Of a stretch of DNA of 64,000 nt, positions 8,326 through 20,916 are shown in pieces. Both the position numbers and the translations under genes were made by a program. Position 1 is the stretch's first letter, and each line of letters opens with the position of its first letter. Source of the stretch: Chondrus crispus. Its lineage: Eukaryota > Rhodophyta > Florideophyceae > Gigartinales > Gigartinaceae. The stretch is from positions 41,013 to 105,012 of the forward strand of contig NW_005179212.1 of the NCBI RefSeq assembly GCF_000350225.1, written 5' to 3'. Under the pieces are notes generated by a model, which was given only the letters and a program-made list of their open reading frames with translations, had not been told where the DNA came from and made no database searches.

Positions 8326-9909
8326 CAGGACGGTGTTCCTGTCAGTGAGCAGTCAGGAAGTCGGTCGGGGAGTACTGCCACTGCAGATGCGACTTATTTG
8401 GCACCATGAAAGGGGCCCTTCATGCTTGGTAGATATAACTTGAAGATGGTTGGGGTTCGGATGACTACTAGTTCGACTTATGTGTGTAGCACGTCATATA
8501 CAGCATTCCAGACATATGTAAACGTGGAAATGACTTTTTGAACAACGAGAAAACATTGCATCATCTTCGTATATTGTGGGAGGGCAAAGACGACCAGGAT
8601 TGCCCCCGAAGTAATATCTACCTACGGTACATAGGCAAATCTCGCTCCGAGTCTATATAAATACATACACAACATCTAACTCTCGAGGGCAAAAAACCTT
8701 ACTAGCTGCTTCCGCCACCGCCACCACCAGCACTGCTCCCATCTCCAAAAGCGAAATAACTGCCATCAGCCCCCGACCGCCGCGCCTCAGCGACAGCAGC
8801 CGTATCCAACCGCGTCAATTCAGGACTTGTAGTCATGGGCGTTTGATCGCGTCGATGTGAGTTCCAGTCGTTCATCATGTCGAGTGTGATAAAATCGCTG
8901 TAAAAATGATGAGCCCTTCGCATGCGAAAGTTATACTCCGGTTCATAAACATCTCAGCCACTGGGTTGACCGTTATTCGTTCAGGCCTCGACTGTTTTCG
9001 GCTCCAGGACCGCTCTGTCGAGATAGGGAAGTGGCGCAGGTGGGTGCAGATACGATCGGTGACGACAGCGATGAGGGAAATGTGGATGTGGCATCCGGTG
9101 ATGGAATGGAAGAGGCAATAAAGACGACGACCGGACAAGAGACTAGCAAAGACGACGTCCAGTACGTAAGGTTCGCGCTGCAATGTACAGTATTTAGTTG
9201 AAATTTTCATATTAAATATACACTTACCGGCTACCGTGATGGCGTGACAGTCACGGAGAGGGCTACAAGAGCACCAAGAGACCTCCCTGGGTCAAAATGC
9301 AAGCAGAAGACGCTAAAATACTTGCAGAACCCCTAAGGGGCTCCCATTACTTATTGTCTAGTGTTTTCAATGACTGCGGAATGGTTAAGCAACTTTTGGT
9401 GGGCTTATAACGTAACTAAAGAAAAGAACGATCTTTGCACTAGAAACCGATCTACCAGAAACCCCTGTTATCTACGTATACGTGTCACCACCACAGTAAA
9501 TACGGGCCAATTCTTAGAAAGATGGACGTTACTGAGCGAGATAATCAAATTTCGGAGTTACTCCGCCATCTTCTGGGGACAAAGTAATTACGAGAAGACC
9601 GTGCGACTACGGAAATGAGCGGTTACATTGCCAACAGCAAAGAAACTATCGATATCACACATCTGGCACCCCAAGATACATATGATTGAGTCAAGTCCAA
9701 AGAGTAAGCACGCAAAGTACTACATAAACGCTTCCCAAACTTTGCCAGCCCACATCCATCCCTGTCCTGCTCCTTCATGCACTTGCGTACCCTTCTCTTT
9801 TTGCGTACCGTCCCATTCTTGCACACTTGCGTCATCCTGTTCCTCCGTTCCCCCTCTTGCGCTTGCCTCACCCAGCCCCTTTGATTCCCTTCACTTTCAA
9901 ACCCAAGCA
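8326..9909. other. Intergenic, one doubtful minus-strand ORF
   Basis: 8702-8923 minus encodes 73 residues with a Gly/Ser tail (GDGSSAGGGGGGSS) and could be the last exon of a minus-strand gene, but no upstream exon was recognised. About 9720-9905 is strongly pyrimidine-rich and leads into the transposase ATG at 9910. Confidence 0.4.
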
Positions 9910-11225
9910 ATGGCAACTCCTCGGCGCCCGACTGTCAGCCCCACCAATCCGTCCGAGGCTTTGCGCCTTTTGGCCGAAATCTCGGCAGAGGGAGAGCAAG
10001 ATTTACAGCAATACTCCAAGCATGTCGAGCCTTCGGTTTTTGATGAGGATGAAATGGGGTCAGAAAGCCCAATAATGGACTCCTTTGTCGACAGTGCTGG
10101 CCCCCGGTCAGTGCATGCCATGACAAACTTCAGTTCAGTCGAGTTTTACGACATTTATGGCAGTTTGCAAGATCACATATAAAAAAACCTACAACTGTGG
10201 CCGACGAAAGCGATCTAAGTATGCTGCTAAGGATGTACTTTTCATGTCGGTTGCAGTGTGCAAGCACTCTGGACAATGGTATTTTTGGGAAAGCTGTTTA
10301 ACATAAGGGCCCTACAATTGAGCGTCTTGTTACTAGCTTTCTGAAGATTCTGGCCGACTACGGATACGATGTCTACGTTGACGGGGCTGCAGAACAATTC
10401 ACGATGACAGAAGCTATTCGTGAAAATGCCACTTTCAAAACATACGGCATGGCGCGTTACGCCACCGACGTAGCATTTCAACAAACCAACCGTCCTTGCG
10501 GTAACATTCAGGAAAGTAAGGCCTATTTTAGTGCAAAACATAAATTGTATGGTTTCAAAACGGAGGTTTCTGTCCTGGCTAATGGATTGGCAGTGGGTTG
10601 CTCAAGGCACTATACGGGTTCGACCGCAGACATAGATATTTTCTATCGGAATTTGGCGTGGCACAGGACCCAATTGCGCAAATCAGTTGATGAACGTAGT
10701 ATTCCTGATGTGGGCACTGCGGCGGACAAGTACCCTCGGTACTGGGCGGTGTTGATGGACAAAGGTTACCAAGAGGCCGCAGAGAGCATCAGAGCCATTA
10801 CACCTGTCAAAAAGACTCTGGGGAGCGAGTTGAGTCGACAAGACGAGGATACAAACAGAAAAATTGCAGAAGACAGAATTATTGTCGAAAATTATTTCGG
10901 CAGACAGTGCACGCTTTGGATGGTTGTTTCTAATAAGTTTCGTTGGTCTGAAGGAAATCATGATCCTATTTTTCTGTTTACGTTGGCCATGACGAATGCG
11001 CACATTCTGAAACACCCATTACGTGCAGATGACGGCGATCTTTATCGCCAGTTCTTGAACCGAAGAGCTGAGATTGTTGAAGCTACTGTAGAGAAAAGAA
11101 AGCGTACGCAAGAGCGCTATAGAGCCCGTCGCAGAGCGCGCCTAACTCAACGAATGGCCACAAGATCCATAATTGGGAGAGAGTTAGGGACAGGGGTAAT
11201 GCATGCTTCAAGTTTTAAAGATTAG
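9910..11225 (+). pseudogene. Harbinger-like (DDE_Tnp_4 type) transposase, frameshifted
   Basis: Starts at ATG 9910 (MATPRRPTV...) after a pyrimidine-rich leader. The reading frame shifts twice: near 10180, within a run of seven A, into a frame reading TYNCGRRKRSKYAAKDVLFM, and near 10300 into KGPTIERLVTSFLKILADYG. The last frame (10305-11225) is open and carries the likely DDE triad: ATDVAFQQTNRP (Asp about 10467), LMDKGYQEA (Asp about 10758) and RIIVENYFGR (Glu about 10887). Segments such as ESKAYFSAKHKLYGFKTEVS and HYTGSTADIDIF are typical of oomycete and algal DDE superfamily endonucleases. The C-terminus is very basic (RARRRARLTQR). Two frameshifts make it non-functional unless spliced out; no convincing splice sites were seen. 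Confidence 0.75.
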
Positions 11226-11637
11226 ATAGTGTGCAATTGCGCAATATTTGTAGAAATCTGCAGAAAGACGTAGATGTGGCGCAACATGCCAATAGGGGGG
11301 TTGCCGCGCAGTTACAGAGGTATTGCGCAACTATCAGTAAACAATCAAGCGGACTGTGTGGTTACGCACTGACAGCTCAGAAAACGCCATTTTCCCGTAT
11401 TACGGAGATGCTTAGTAACTGCTGTCAATACCTACTGATGAGGGTCGTTCTACAAAAGTTCACAACAAACGCTACGCTCAAGCAATGTGCCCTCGTCATC
11501 GCTGCAGCGAAATTCCTTCAAGTTCAGATAGTTTGGCATCATTGCGCTCCATCAAACTTTCGTCGCCGCCGTCGGAAAGGCATTGCAGTCGAAAGAATCT
11601 TCCCTTTGTTCACACAGGAAGGCACCTTTAAGAAAAT
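11226..11637 (+). other. Short ORF after the transposase, unassigned
   Basis: The frame 11231-11641 begins at a GTG and encodes a basic peptide without a recognised motif. It lies between the transposase stop and the inverted repeat and may be 3' element sequence. Confidence 0.3.
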
Positions 11638-11747
11638 CTAGTGTCTAGCCAACAACTTTCCTCAATTGAGGCCATTTGACCTCATATAAGTGACTGCATA
11701 TGAGGTCAAATGGCCTCAATTGAGGTCACTTGTCAGCTAGACACTAG
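11638..11747. repeat. Long inverted repeat downstream of the transposase
   Basis: CTAGTGTCTAGC (11638-11649) pairs with GCTAGACACTAG (11736-11747). Inside, an arm from CCTCAATTGAGG to CTCATAT pairs with ATATGAGG to CCTCAATTGAGG across a loop of about 10 nt. The arms themselves contain the palindrome CTCAATTGAG. It may be a foldback (MITE-like) insertion or a transposon end. Confidence 0.85.
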
Positions 11748-14429
11748 CGAGTTTGCATTGCTGTGCTAATAGTTAAAGGGCCGAATATTATATTTGCAGA
11801 ATTTTTATTGTTTTTATTGATGCATCTCGCGTCAATATTTCACTTTTCGCTGAATCTCTGAGAGCAAAGGAATGATTTTCTGGCTAGTTTCAAACTCATG
11901 TGTACGGTTTGCTGGATTGCAGCTTTCCACAAGTGGTTCGTACTGCCTATTAACCCTTTTTAATTAAGCGAGAATTGGGCTTGATTTTGAAATTCCAGAA
12001 GTTGGGTCATGGATGCGTTTTAATTTCGCACAGCAAAAAGCTTACATTTCTGGCTAATTTGAAAACAGACAAGAAAATAGTGGGACGGACTGGGCAGGTC
12101 TCACAAAAACCTTAGCTTGCTCAAATGACTATCCGCGCACAGGTTCGCTTTAAGGGCGGTCTGCCCTTCTTCACATCTTTACTTTCTCGCCCCCCCTCCC
12201 TTCCTCCCTCCCTCCCTTCCTCCCCCTCCCTCCTGCAGACCCCACTTCGATGGGTTTAATCCTGGATGCTCCAGTTCCGACAAGTGAAACGCCAGCCACT
12301 ATCTCTCCGGATCACCCTGCGCCGCCGTTCACAGAACAGTCTCCGCGCCCGCCCCCATCCATCGCTCCATCGACAGCGTCTACCGGATCCCGCCGCCCCT
12401 GGCAGCGCTTCGTCATGAACGCTGTAGAAAAGGCTTGAGTGCTCATGCAACTCCTTTCATTCGGGGCGCCGCTGTAAAAGTTGAAAACTTTAGATGCGAC
12501 TTGTGGCTGCGTCGAATACAGCGCAATAACACGTCACGTCGCCGACAGTTGCATAGTTGCCGAGCAGAACTGCTATGGTATGTCCTGTAAAAGGTCCCAT
12601 ATGCTCCGCATAACAGGCGAAAACGTGGAATGTGTGTCCAACACGTTGTCAGAAATGGCGAGGAAGGTTTTCATCACATCCATGTCTGGCTCATTGACAA
12701 GTGATGGCCCATACCAATTCCCCCTTCGTTAGACCCACCTACTATGTCCACAAACATGAAAAAAATCTCTTCTGTGTTCAAACAACGCCGATGCGATGCA
12801 CGAAACTCTCCAGCATGCTCTCATCGCACATCCATCTCGTTTTGTAGCTCTCCACGTACCAAACCATGCATGCCATCGAATTCATAACGGCTGAGATGTA
12901 CAGTCTTTTCAAATGGATCCACATCGGGGTCGAGCAAACGTACGTTGTCGTACAGACGAGCAGCGGTACGCTTCGCATATGCTGCTTTTGACCCCGATTC
13001 CACGTTTCCCTTTCCAGGTCCGTCTGCTTCACCCTCCGAATTGCCCTCTTCCTCTTTCTGGCGATGTGCCCCTGACAATTTCACTCCTGGATACACCAGC
13101 ATGTCCGTATGTGCCACAGTTTGTGACATTTTTGTCATCAGTAGAAGGAGTAAATCAAAACTGTTGTCTCCCATGATGGTGCACTGATTGTGGTGGTGGA
13201 GATTTCATCAAGTGGCAGTAGTGTCCGTGTACACATAATAAAGGTCTGAGGCTTTTTTTAAATCTAAGAACCTCCTCCAAATGAGCATTTGCTTTTTAAG
13301 GAAAATCCTTGATTGAAAAGGGTTATTGGTCTTTCAAGTATCTGCACAAAGCTCCTGGGGAGTGCCTGAAACCCCTCAACTTGAGCTGGACTTACCGAAT
13401 ACAGTCCCGTAGCTCCCAGATCTGCGCAAACTACCTTTTTCAACACATATCCTTCATGCCATTATTGCGACAATCTAGATGCAAACAGAGCCGTCCAGAA
13501 GTTTTACGTTTAGTTCTTCGAGCGTAGAAACGTTCGCCAAATCTAAAGTTTTCGGAGTTTCAAATCGACCTTTTATGTTTGTAGTTTTATCTAGGGTTTT
13601 CTAGAAGGCCCTTTTCGGAACCTTCATTTTTAGTATTGTTTAAAAAGATTAGAAAGTCTATAAAAAGGGGACTTGAGTTGGACCAGTTGGGGAACTCGCC
13701 ACCTCAACCCAACCCACAACTTTCAAGAAGACCACTATCTACGGTCAACCTACATCGCCTCCTGTACTACGTGTCGACGCTTTGAGTGCCGCCCCTCAGT
13801 AGCCCCCCTGGCCTGTGCGGATCATCGCAATTATTGCCCATTACATTCTCTATCCGATTTAAGTCAGGAGAAAGCCGAAAGATGATCGTTCATATTATAG
13901 TTCAAACGCTAAAGTTGGGAGAGTTGAGCAGTGTTCATCGAGGCCCGTACGTACAACATCCAATCCGAAGCATGAACCTAGTTCGTGAAATGCATCACAT
14001 GGTCTTAAAGCATCTTAATCAAGTCCTTTGCCTCCGCTTCACGTTCAAAAACGCCGAGCTAGTTGTTTCAATCACAGAAAACACGCAAACCATCACAGAT
14101 CCCTCTTCGATTTCCAGTTGACAAAAACTCCTCCTTGATACCCATACTATGCTAAACGTAGAACAAACCGACTGAGACCATCCAAATGTAATTTTCCGTC
14201 TCTAATTGCAACCTTGCACCGCTTCTGGACGTCGCAGCTAACGTGCACACGTGCAAAATCTTACTGCACACTTTAATGTCGAGGATTCAAAGAATGTCCC
14301 TTCGTCATGCCGTGATACCGCAACAGCCCAATCACATTTATGGACTGAAAGTCTCTGCGCTCTTTGACAAGTAAGGTGGGTTTTGTAGTGCACTGACCCA
14401 TCTTTCCTTTTTCCCAGGGGACACCTGTC
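11748..14429. other. Gene-poor stretch with weak ORFs
   Basis: A polypyrimidine tract at about 12185-12237 precedes an ATG at 12250 that opens a 62-codon Pro/Ser-rich ORF (12250-12438, ending FVMNAVEKA); this may be the first exon of an unrecognised or decayed gene. The minus ORF 12821-13174 (117 residues, with KTAARLYDNVRLLDPDVD-like composition) has no known domain. A TATA-like TCTATAAAAAGG is near 13660. Nothing else is supported. Confidence 0.4.
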
Positions 14430-14960
14430 CCCGGCCAGCACGACTCCTTCTCCGGGACACACGTGTACCTCACGCCACGTGTAACCGGGCATCAAGGCCC
14501 CCGTGTCCAGGTGTCATTCCCCACGTGTAAGGGTTGTCATACTTCCCCAAGAGGAGTTTCTCCGGCCGTCGCCGCCGTCGTTTTAATTTAGTATTTTTTA
14601 GTTTAATTAATTATATCTCCGACGTCGGCTAGTATATAGCGAACGTCCGACTCTAAGTAAATCCTCACGAAGCTTTCGGTCTACAACTCGGGTTTCTGGA
14701 ACGGAGTCGTAGCCTCGCGTCGGTCCCCGTTCTACGACGGTACCCTGCGAGCCATCTGCGTTCCGATTCCCACCTATCTCTACCGCGCGCGTCCTCCCGC
14801 TACCCCCCGCTATCCGCGCGACAGCTGTCCCTACCGCTCCGCCCCTCCTGGGCTCTGCTTTCCCACTTTTTCCCTTACTTTACCTACTGCGTTAGACGCC
14901 CGGACCCCGTGCCGATTACTCCACGGGTGGTCTCCCGAATACTCCCCCGCGCCCCCGAAC
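14430..14960 (+). mobile_element. LTR-like fragment (family 2) with primer-binding site
   Basis: Three CACGTG motifs (about 14460-14525) are followed by a TATA-like TAGTATATAGC (about 14630). The probable LTR end is ACTCCA at 14923, then TGGTCTCCCGAAT (14928-14940), a plausible primer-binding site because it begins TGG and matches the TGGTCTCCC next to the LTR at 37871. The same end plus leader recurs at about 21955-22010. The 5' boundary was not found. Confidence 0.45.
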
Positions 14961-17290
14961 GCGCGGTGCTCTGACTGAGGGGGATTCCCAATCCTCCCCC
15001 TCAGTGCACGACAGGTTTCTGTCGGAGATTCAAGGTGATTTATTTTGAGTACAAGCTGCGCGAAGAAATTGACGAAAGTCATAATCCATCATTTTCGACG
15101 GCCTTTCGGGACCCATTTCAGCTCCACGCCGCTTTTAAATCCTCAAATGGTTGCTTATCACCGTCATGGAACGGGCAGGCTTCTCTGCAACTGCTATCTG
15201 AAAACGATTTTGTTCATTCGGAGGGTAATTTTTTCTCGTTCGTGCTTCGTCAAAACTTTCCCCTCCCCATCTTTTAAAACTCTAAGACAGTGACTGCCGA
15301 TGAACGTGTACCTATAAGGCCCGTATGGATTGAAGAGTCACATGTATATTCCTGTTGTTTGGCGCGAAACTCCTTAAACAGTAACTTCTCTTATAGTTCT
15401 TTTGTGCACTCTAGTAGCCTTTCCCGCCGAGTCAAACTTTAAGCCGAATGATACTGTTTTTTTGTAGATGTGTTTTTCTCATGCAAAGAGGAAATCCGCT
15501 TTTTTGATTTTACGTGCTCCACTTGTCAACGTGCCAAGTGTTGAAAACAGATATCTTTATAATTCTTTCGCGGAGTGTTAGTAGCCAGATTCACCCAAGT
15601 GCAGTAGACGGCGAGGTTGTACTGTACTTGAGCGGTGCGCAGGGTTATAAAGTGAACAGAGTGACTCACTTTTGTTGAGTCGCTCTTGCAAAGCGGTTTT
15701 TAAGTTGGACAAACTTGGGGTTGCGGGTTGGGGGTCTCATGGTTAGTGCGTTGTTATGACGTGCCCCTTTCTACCTTCCCCGACCGAACTCCACGCTTTT
15801 TATAAAGTTCGTAGTTGCCACTTAGACCGATATGTGGTACAACCGCGCGAAGGCGACGGCACCACCGCTGCCGCCCCGGCCTACAGTACGTTGGGCTGTA
15901 AGCGCGAGCAGAACCGTAAGGAGTTATATTTAGAGCTGACGGCCGGTGCGGAGTACAGTAGTAACCCGCCAGGTACACGTGCAGGATCCGAACGGTAAGT
16001 AACTAGTAGTTAATGGCACAAATTAGACAATTTAGTACAGTAGCTGGTATACAGTAAGTAACAGCTACTGTAGCAGGACAGGTGTCCTGGCATCCCACTT
16101 AGGGGTTAAAACCGGGGGCACCTGCCCCGTTCCAGTAAACTAGAGACAGACTCACCTCCTTTCCCTTACGGCTAATTGCTATCCCGTTCCGGTTTCCCTC
16201 TTAGTCTCAGGCTTCTAACCCGTGACCGGCCGTCCGGATCTAACACCACCGACCGGCTGCGCGTCACCGGCCACGTGAGCCTTCCCTCTTTTCGAGTCTA
16301 TCCGTACGGTTTGCGTTCGCGCGCGGGTTACCCGGGGGCGCGCGCTCCCTTACCTCTAACCCCCCTCGTTTCCGAGTGGTCGGGACGAAGGTAGTTATAC
16401 CACACGATACAGTAGATGCTAGACCACAATAAACTATCGCTTCAGTCTAGAACTAATTTCCATACAATCGCATATGTCCTTGCTTTCAATCCCCCATCCA
16501 TCCCTTTAACATCCACTGGGTACTGTACTCCTCTTTTGAAAATTCTTTCTAGAATGGAACAGAACTGTAGTGAAGTTGTACGCCGCCCATTTAAAGAATG
16601 GAGGAGTTAGTTCAAAAGTGTAGACAACATGTATCCGCTACCACACTGATTTGCGACTACGGTGGCGTGTGGAATCTTTTAGGTTGCACTTTAGACTTGT
16701 TCTGTGGTCTGCGTTTGCCTAAGAGCCAGCAAAGTAATCCCGCCGGAGTTATTACCCTAATTTCTGTCACTATCATGCTTCGTTCCAAGTTATGTTCTTT
16801 CCAATTTCGCTATCTCCTTTTACTCACCGTACATAGCTTCTCCATACCTCTTTATTATGATGTGAGGAACCCGCAGGGCATCTCGACCGATACTGTTGAG
16901 CCCCCTGTTCTCAGAAGCAAATACCTTTGCTTGTGGCAAAACTCTCTTTACTGTCATGCGTTAATTTCACAGTTCCCGGAAACCTTCTTTGCCAATGTGA
17001 AGAACTTACCCTCTTACCTCCTAAGATAGTATCTTCCTTTTATTTTGAGTCTGTTTTAGAAGGACATGCACAGTATGTTTATACAAAGTATAAAACAAAA
17101 ATACGTTCATACTGTGTGTGTCTTTCCTACCCTGCATGTATATGGTCAAGGAATCGGGTGCTGTCCCATTTTGTAGGGTCGCTCGATGCCACCCCGTACT
17201 AAACCACGAAGCGGGTGGCGACCATTCAACTCATTTGTAAGACAAGTTTTACACTGAAAAGAAATTGGAGAGTGAACAAACATGAGTTGT
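14961..17290. other. Decayed repeat-rich DNA, no gene
   Basis: 15960-16400 resembles 44040-44380: both contain a GGACAG-TGTCC block, an AGGGGT block, a CCCC-CAGTAAACT-GAC block and a closing pyrimidine-rich part, so both are probably family-2 LTR pieces. A TATAAA-like promoter stretch is near 15650. ORFs at 16598-17029 and nearby carry no domain. Confidence 0.4.
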
Positions 17291-18183
17291 TGTAATGCAA
17301 TACAGGGCTTTACAGGGGGTGAGTGAAAGGGAAATAATTGGAGATGACAAGTTGTCCGGGTTGGGGGACAGACGTGTGAATAATTGCACAGTTTTAATTT
17401 TTAATTGTTTCATTTTATTTAGTTAATTAGTTGGCATTAATTTTGCTGACATTACATTAGATCTAGGATCTAGCGCCGCGAGCTACTGTAGTGGCTTCGG
17501 CTGGGCGATATATACCTTAGCCCGCTGACCACCAAGTCAGTAAAGGTAACCCGAGTTGCCAGAGTCTGATATCGCCTTGGTCGAAGTCCGTCTTTCACAA
17601 GACATTCCCTTCTACTACAGATTACTTTATCCTTTGCGCTCGGGGGTTCCCTTTCCTTTTTATTTCTTTCCCTATCCTTTTCTATCTCTAATTCTACGTA
17701 TTTTCCCTTATCTTGTGTTGGTGCCATCGGCCTCGGTTGCGACCGAACCGGTGAAGGTGTTTCGAGCCATCGGGCGGCACAGTTGGTGTAGCGTTGCTAC
17801 TTTCATTTCATCCCGTCGGGCTGCGTTGCGACGCCCCCGTCGAAGGCCTTGTCGCGTTAAAATGTGTCGAAGAAGCTCAACTAGCATTGGTCTTACAACC
17901 CAGTGGAACCGAGGTATAGGTACCTAAGTACAGGCCTCACCCCACACTCGTCGAGCAGTTCTCTTCGCAAGTCTCTACCACGTCGATCCCGGGCCGGGCT
18001 GTTTCTCTGTGCCCTCCTATCAGGGATCTGAGCTACTACGAGCCACAAGCTCGTTTAAACGGAGAAGGAAGAGTCGGACACTCCGTAGCGCTGTGCCGTC
18101 GGCAGTTCTTCTTTTTGTTTCTGTTGTTGTTTTTGCTGGACCATCGGACCGCGGCCTCTGCCTGACAGGCGCATTGCAATACA
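17291..18183 (+). mobile_element. Solo LTR (family 1, copy A) with GTTGT target duplication
   Basis: Begins TGTAATGCAA and ends GCAATACA. It is flanked by the 5-bp direct repeat GTTGT at 17286-17290 and 18184-18188, as expected for a Ty3/gypsy LTR left by LTR-LTR recombination. Like the other copies it contains GGGGGACA-ACGTGTG, an AT-rich TTTAATT stretch, and the GTTGCCAGAGT segment. At 893 bp it is the shortest copy. Confidence 0.9.
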
Positions 18184-18477
18184 GTTGTATTGAGCTGTGA
18201 GTTCTGAGGTTTAGTGAGGAAGCGCATTAACGTCCGGAAGGAAAGGCAGATATGTATTTCAAGTGATACTGTGAAAAGAGCACTTAAGGGGGGTGTCAAG
18301 GAAAACGGGAGAAGGACCCATAGCGCGAGCGATTAAGAGGTGGGTAGCGAAGGGCAACAGATCAAGAACTTTATCCACTGCTATTGAAGTTGTAGTTCTG
18401 GCATAGCGCCTCCGCCAGTATCACTGTAGTCTACCTGCGTCCCTGCCTGAGTAGACAGGCTTTTTAAAGGACCAAAG

Positions 18478-19184
18478 ATATCCGCGACGGTACCGTACTT
18501 GAGAACCCGCGCCCCGAACGGCGATAAGTCGTCGATTGAACGAGCGAGTACCGTATGTACCAAGACATTTGACAGGTGGCGATGTTCCCACGGCAGAAAA
18601 TCAAGAGAAAAACTCCCGGGCCGATCACAGCGTACCGGTGGTGATCACAGACTCTACTCGCTGCTCCCATCAAACGGCCCCGAGTGTGGGAGAGATCACC
18701 GAGGGGCACCTCGCCAAAATGGCGTCTACATTTACCTTCGGTAAACTTCTCCTCACTCTCCGGGACGTCCTGACCCCCCGTCACCTGCGGTTGACACCTC
18801 ATCTCAACGCCCGACACCACGCCCCTTGAGGCGACGAAAATGGCCCCTCCTACCGATGAAGCCGCCAATACCTATGTGGTCGAGGCTCTGACTGGTCAAA
18901 ATCCGGGAGCGGACGGGATGCCGCTTTTCTGCGAGCCGTCGTACGGGTATGCCGCAGACGATGACACTTGGGAACCCGCTAATTTTATAGACTATAATAC
19001 AGTGGTATGGTTCTGCAAACGCAAGCGTCTCTCCGTACCAAACTTCAGGTTATGGTCGACCCTGGACAGTGAGGGGGTCGACAACTTACACCCCCTCCGC
19101 CCTTCGATTTTCTGTTCATTGGGTGTCTTTCCCAGCCCATTCGCACCGGCAGAAGACGAGGACCCCCAACGGCGTGCGTCGTGA
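18478..19184 (+). pseudogene. Remnant of integrase C-terminus and chromodomain (Ty3/gypsy, plus strand)
   Basis: The clear part is a chromodomain in the ORF from ATG 18840: TYVVEALTG, then YAADDDTWEPANFIDYN and TVVWFCKRKR, with the aromatic and acidic positions of chromoviral C-terminal chromodomains. Upstream, IRDGTVLENPRPERR (about 18478) resembles the post-integrase segment that reads AGDFVYVDRPPRP in the element at 40057. Frames are broken between. The upstream pol is missing. Confidence 0.65.
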
Positions 19185-20385
19185 ATGACCCGCTCCGTCT
19201 ATGTCCCGCCGTTCCAGAGGCGTCCCCTCGTGTCATAGCACCTCCTTTCTGCGTCTCGCGTGAGCCCTACAGCAGCTTCTTACGTCTGGATCCCTCGTAG
19301 AGGTGTTTATTACCCAGGTATCTCAGACCCCGAATCGTCAGTCGCAACTGGGCCTACGCAGCGACGGGTGTGGTACATATGTATAGATGACGTACTCCCG
19401 ATTTTTTAAATCGTGTTGGAACCACGCAGACGTCCGATTGACCACTCTGGAGCGCGTCTCATCAGGTCAGGGTACGTCAGGGCCACCTCTCGAAGCGACC
19501 GTAGCGGCGGGCTGATCACCGTACGACTACTATGACCCCGTGCGACTTCTCTGCTAAGGAAGGTCGACCCCCGGGCTGCCGCCGCATTCCCCATTGGAAT
19601 CCCCCTTCCTCTCCCGGCTTAAACCGCAAAGGAGGCCTCATTGTGGGTTATGCAGACCCGAGGACCCCCTCCAAGCGGTGCCTGCGACATGTTCGGTACC
19701 AGATCCAAGCTACGCAGTGAGCCCCGGGCTGAACTGCCGGAATGATCGGCTCCGTCAGCCGCCTTGTCGCCCCCTAGAGAGGCGCACCGAGTCATCTCAC
19801 GGCGTGTCAAGTCCCGGACTACCCTTTGCCGAACGACGATCGACTCGCAGGGGCGCGCGATCGACGCTCCAGACTATCATTCTGGATTTATGTCCTTCTA
19901 GCGCCCCTTTCCCTATTCGTCGTTCACAGGGACATGTAACCGCACCCCGGTTGCCACTCCTCGCGTCGTTACGTGCCGTCACCGGCGTTTCTCTCTGGTC
20001 AACCACGTCCGTCTCTACTGTCACCCGCGGTACAGTCCATCGTCGCTCCGCGCAAGGGGCCACCGCACGCTGTCCCAACCGGCATCAGGCGGCTATTTTA
20101 AGCGATAGGTCCGAGAAGGGGACCCCTTTTAATGTCTATCTTAATACCTCTTCTCTTTTTCTATATGCGCGCTACGCGTTACCACAGGGAGCTCCTTTAT
20201 GAGGACGCACACCCGCTACAACCCCGACTATTCATTTATATCAGCAAGGTCTTCCTCTTTGCCCGCCACCGGCGCAAACGGTGCCCCCGAAGGAACAGAC
20301 GCCCGTTCAGAGATGAGGGGGTCCCCCTCGACCTCCGTAGCTACAGGAGCCCCTCAGGGCGACCTCCACAACTAGATCTCCCCCA
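19185..20385. other. Post-pol region of the decayed element, no gene
   Basis: GC-rich, pyrimidine-biased DNA with short ORFs (19594-20202 plus is the longest) that have no domain. It separates the chromodomain remnant from the antisense ORF remnant below. Confidence 0.4.
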
Positions 20386-20916
20386 TCATCTGGGTTTCCG
20401 CCACGGAGGAAGAAGCGCCCGCGTCCGCCGCCGTCCTAAGTCGTTTGCACGTTCCGCATACTCCTCAAAACGTGGAGGAATAATCGACTTGTGCCCCGCC
20501 AGATGCTCAACGGCCGGCTCCTCGACACGTTGTAGTAAGTTGTTCAACACACGCCTCAAATTGGCGACGTAACCACGGTCCCCCTCCGTGCAGTACGCCC
20601 ATGTGTCAAAATTCCACTCGACGGTGATCGGGCGGTTGAACAGAGTCCTTGCGAGCCGGTGCACTAATGCCGCCATATACTTCGGGCGTCGACCACGCCT
20701 ATCCCCGCGATACTTCGGCCGCACGTGTTCCTCCTCCACCACGAGGCGGAAGGCAAAATCACGAGACCATACAGCTCCTAAGCGAACACCCCGGAGAAGA
20801 GCTCCTGTCACGTCCGTATATGATCGGATCAGGTGGCTGTCCCGTAAGCACGCAGTATTAAGAAATGGTGAACGTTCGAACACCAGCGGGTCGTCGACCA
20901 TATCCTTGCCGCGCAA
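20386..20916 (-). pseudogene. Antisense ORF remnant downstream of the chromodomain
   Basis: 176 codons on the strand opposite to the chromodomain at 18.9 kb. The sequence looks coding (DVTGALLRGVRLGAVWSRDF, FRLVVEEEHVRPKYRG, PKYMAALVHRLARTLFN). The frame continues upstream (to about 21000) after one stop with GEPVETGVMNWNGWPTRR. By eye it can be laid along the N-terminal half of the antisense ORF at 56121-58343: RDFAFRLVVEEEHV against RTFAFGLEEVLYV, and YMAAL against RMAAYL. It is probably a decayed copy of the same accessory gene. Alternative: a gag fragment. Confidence 0.4.
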
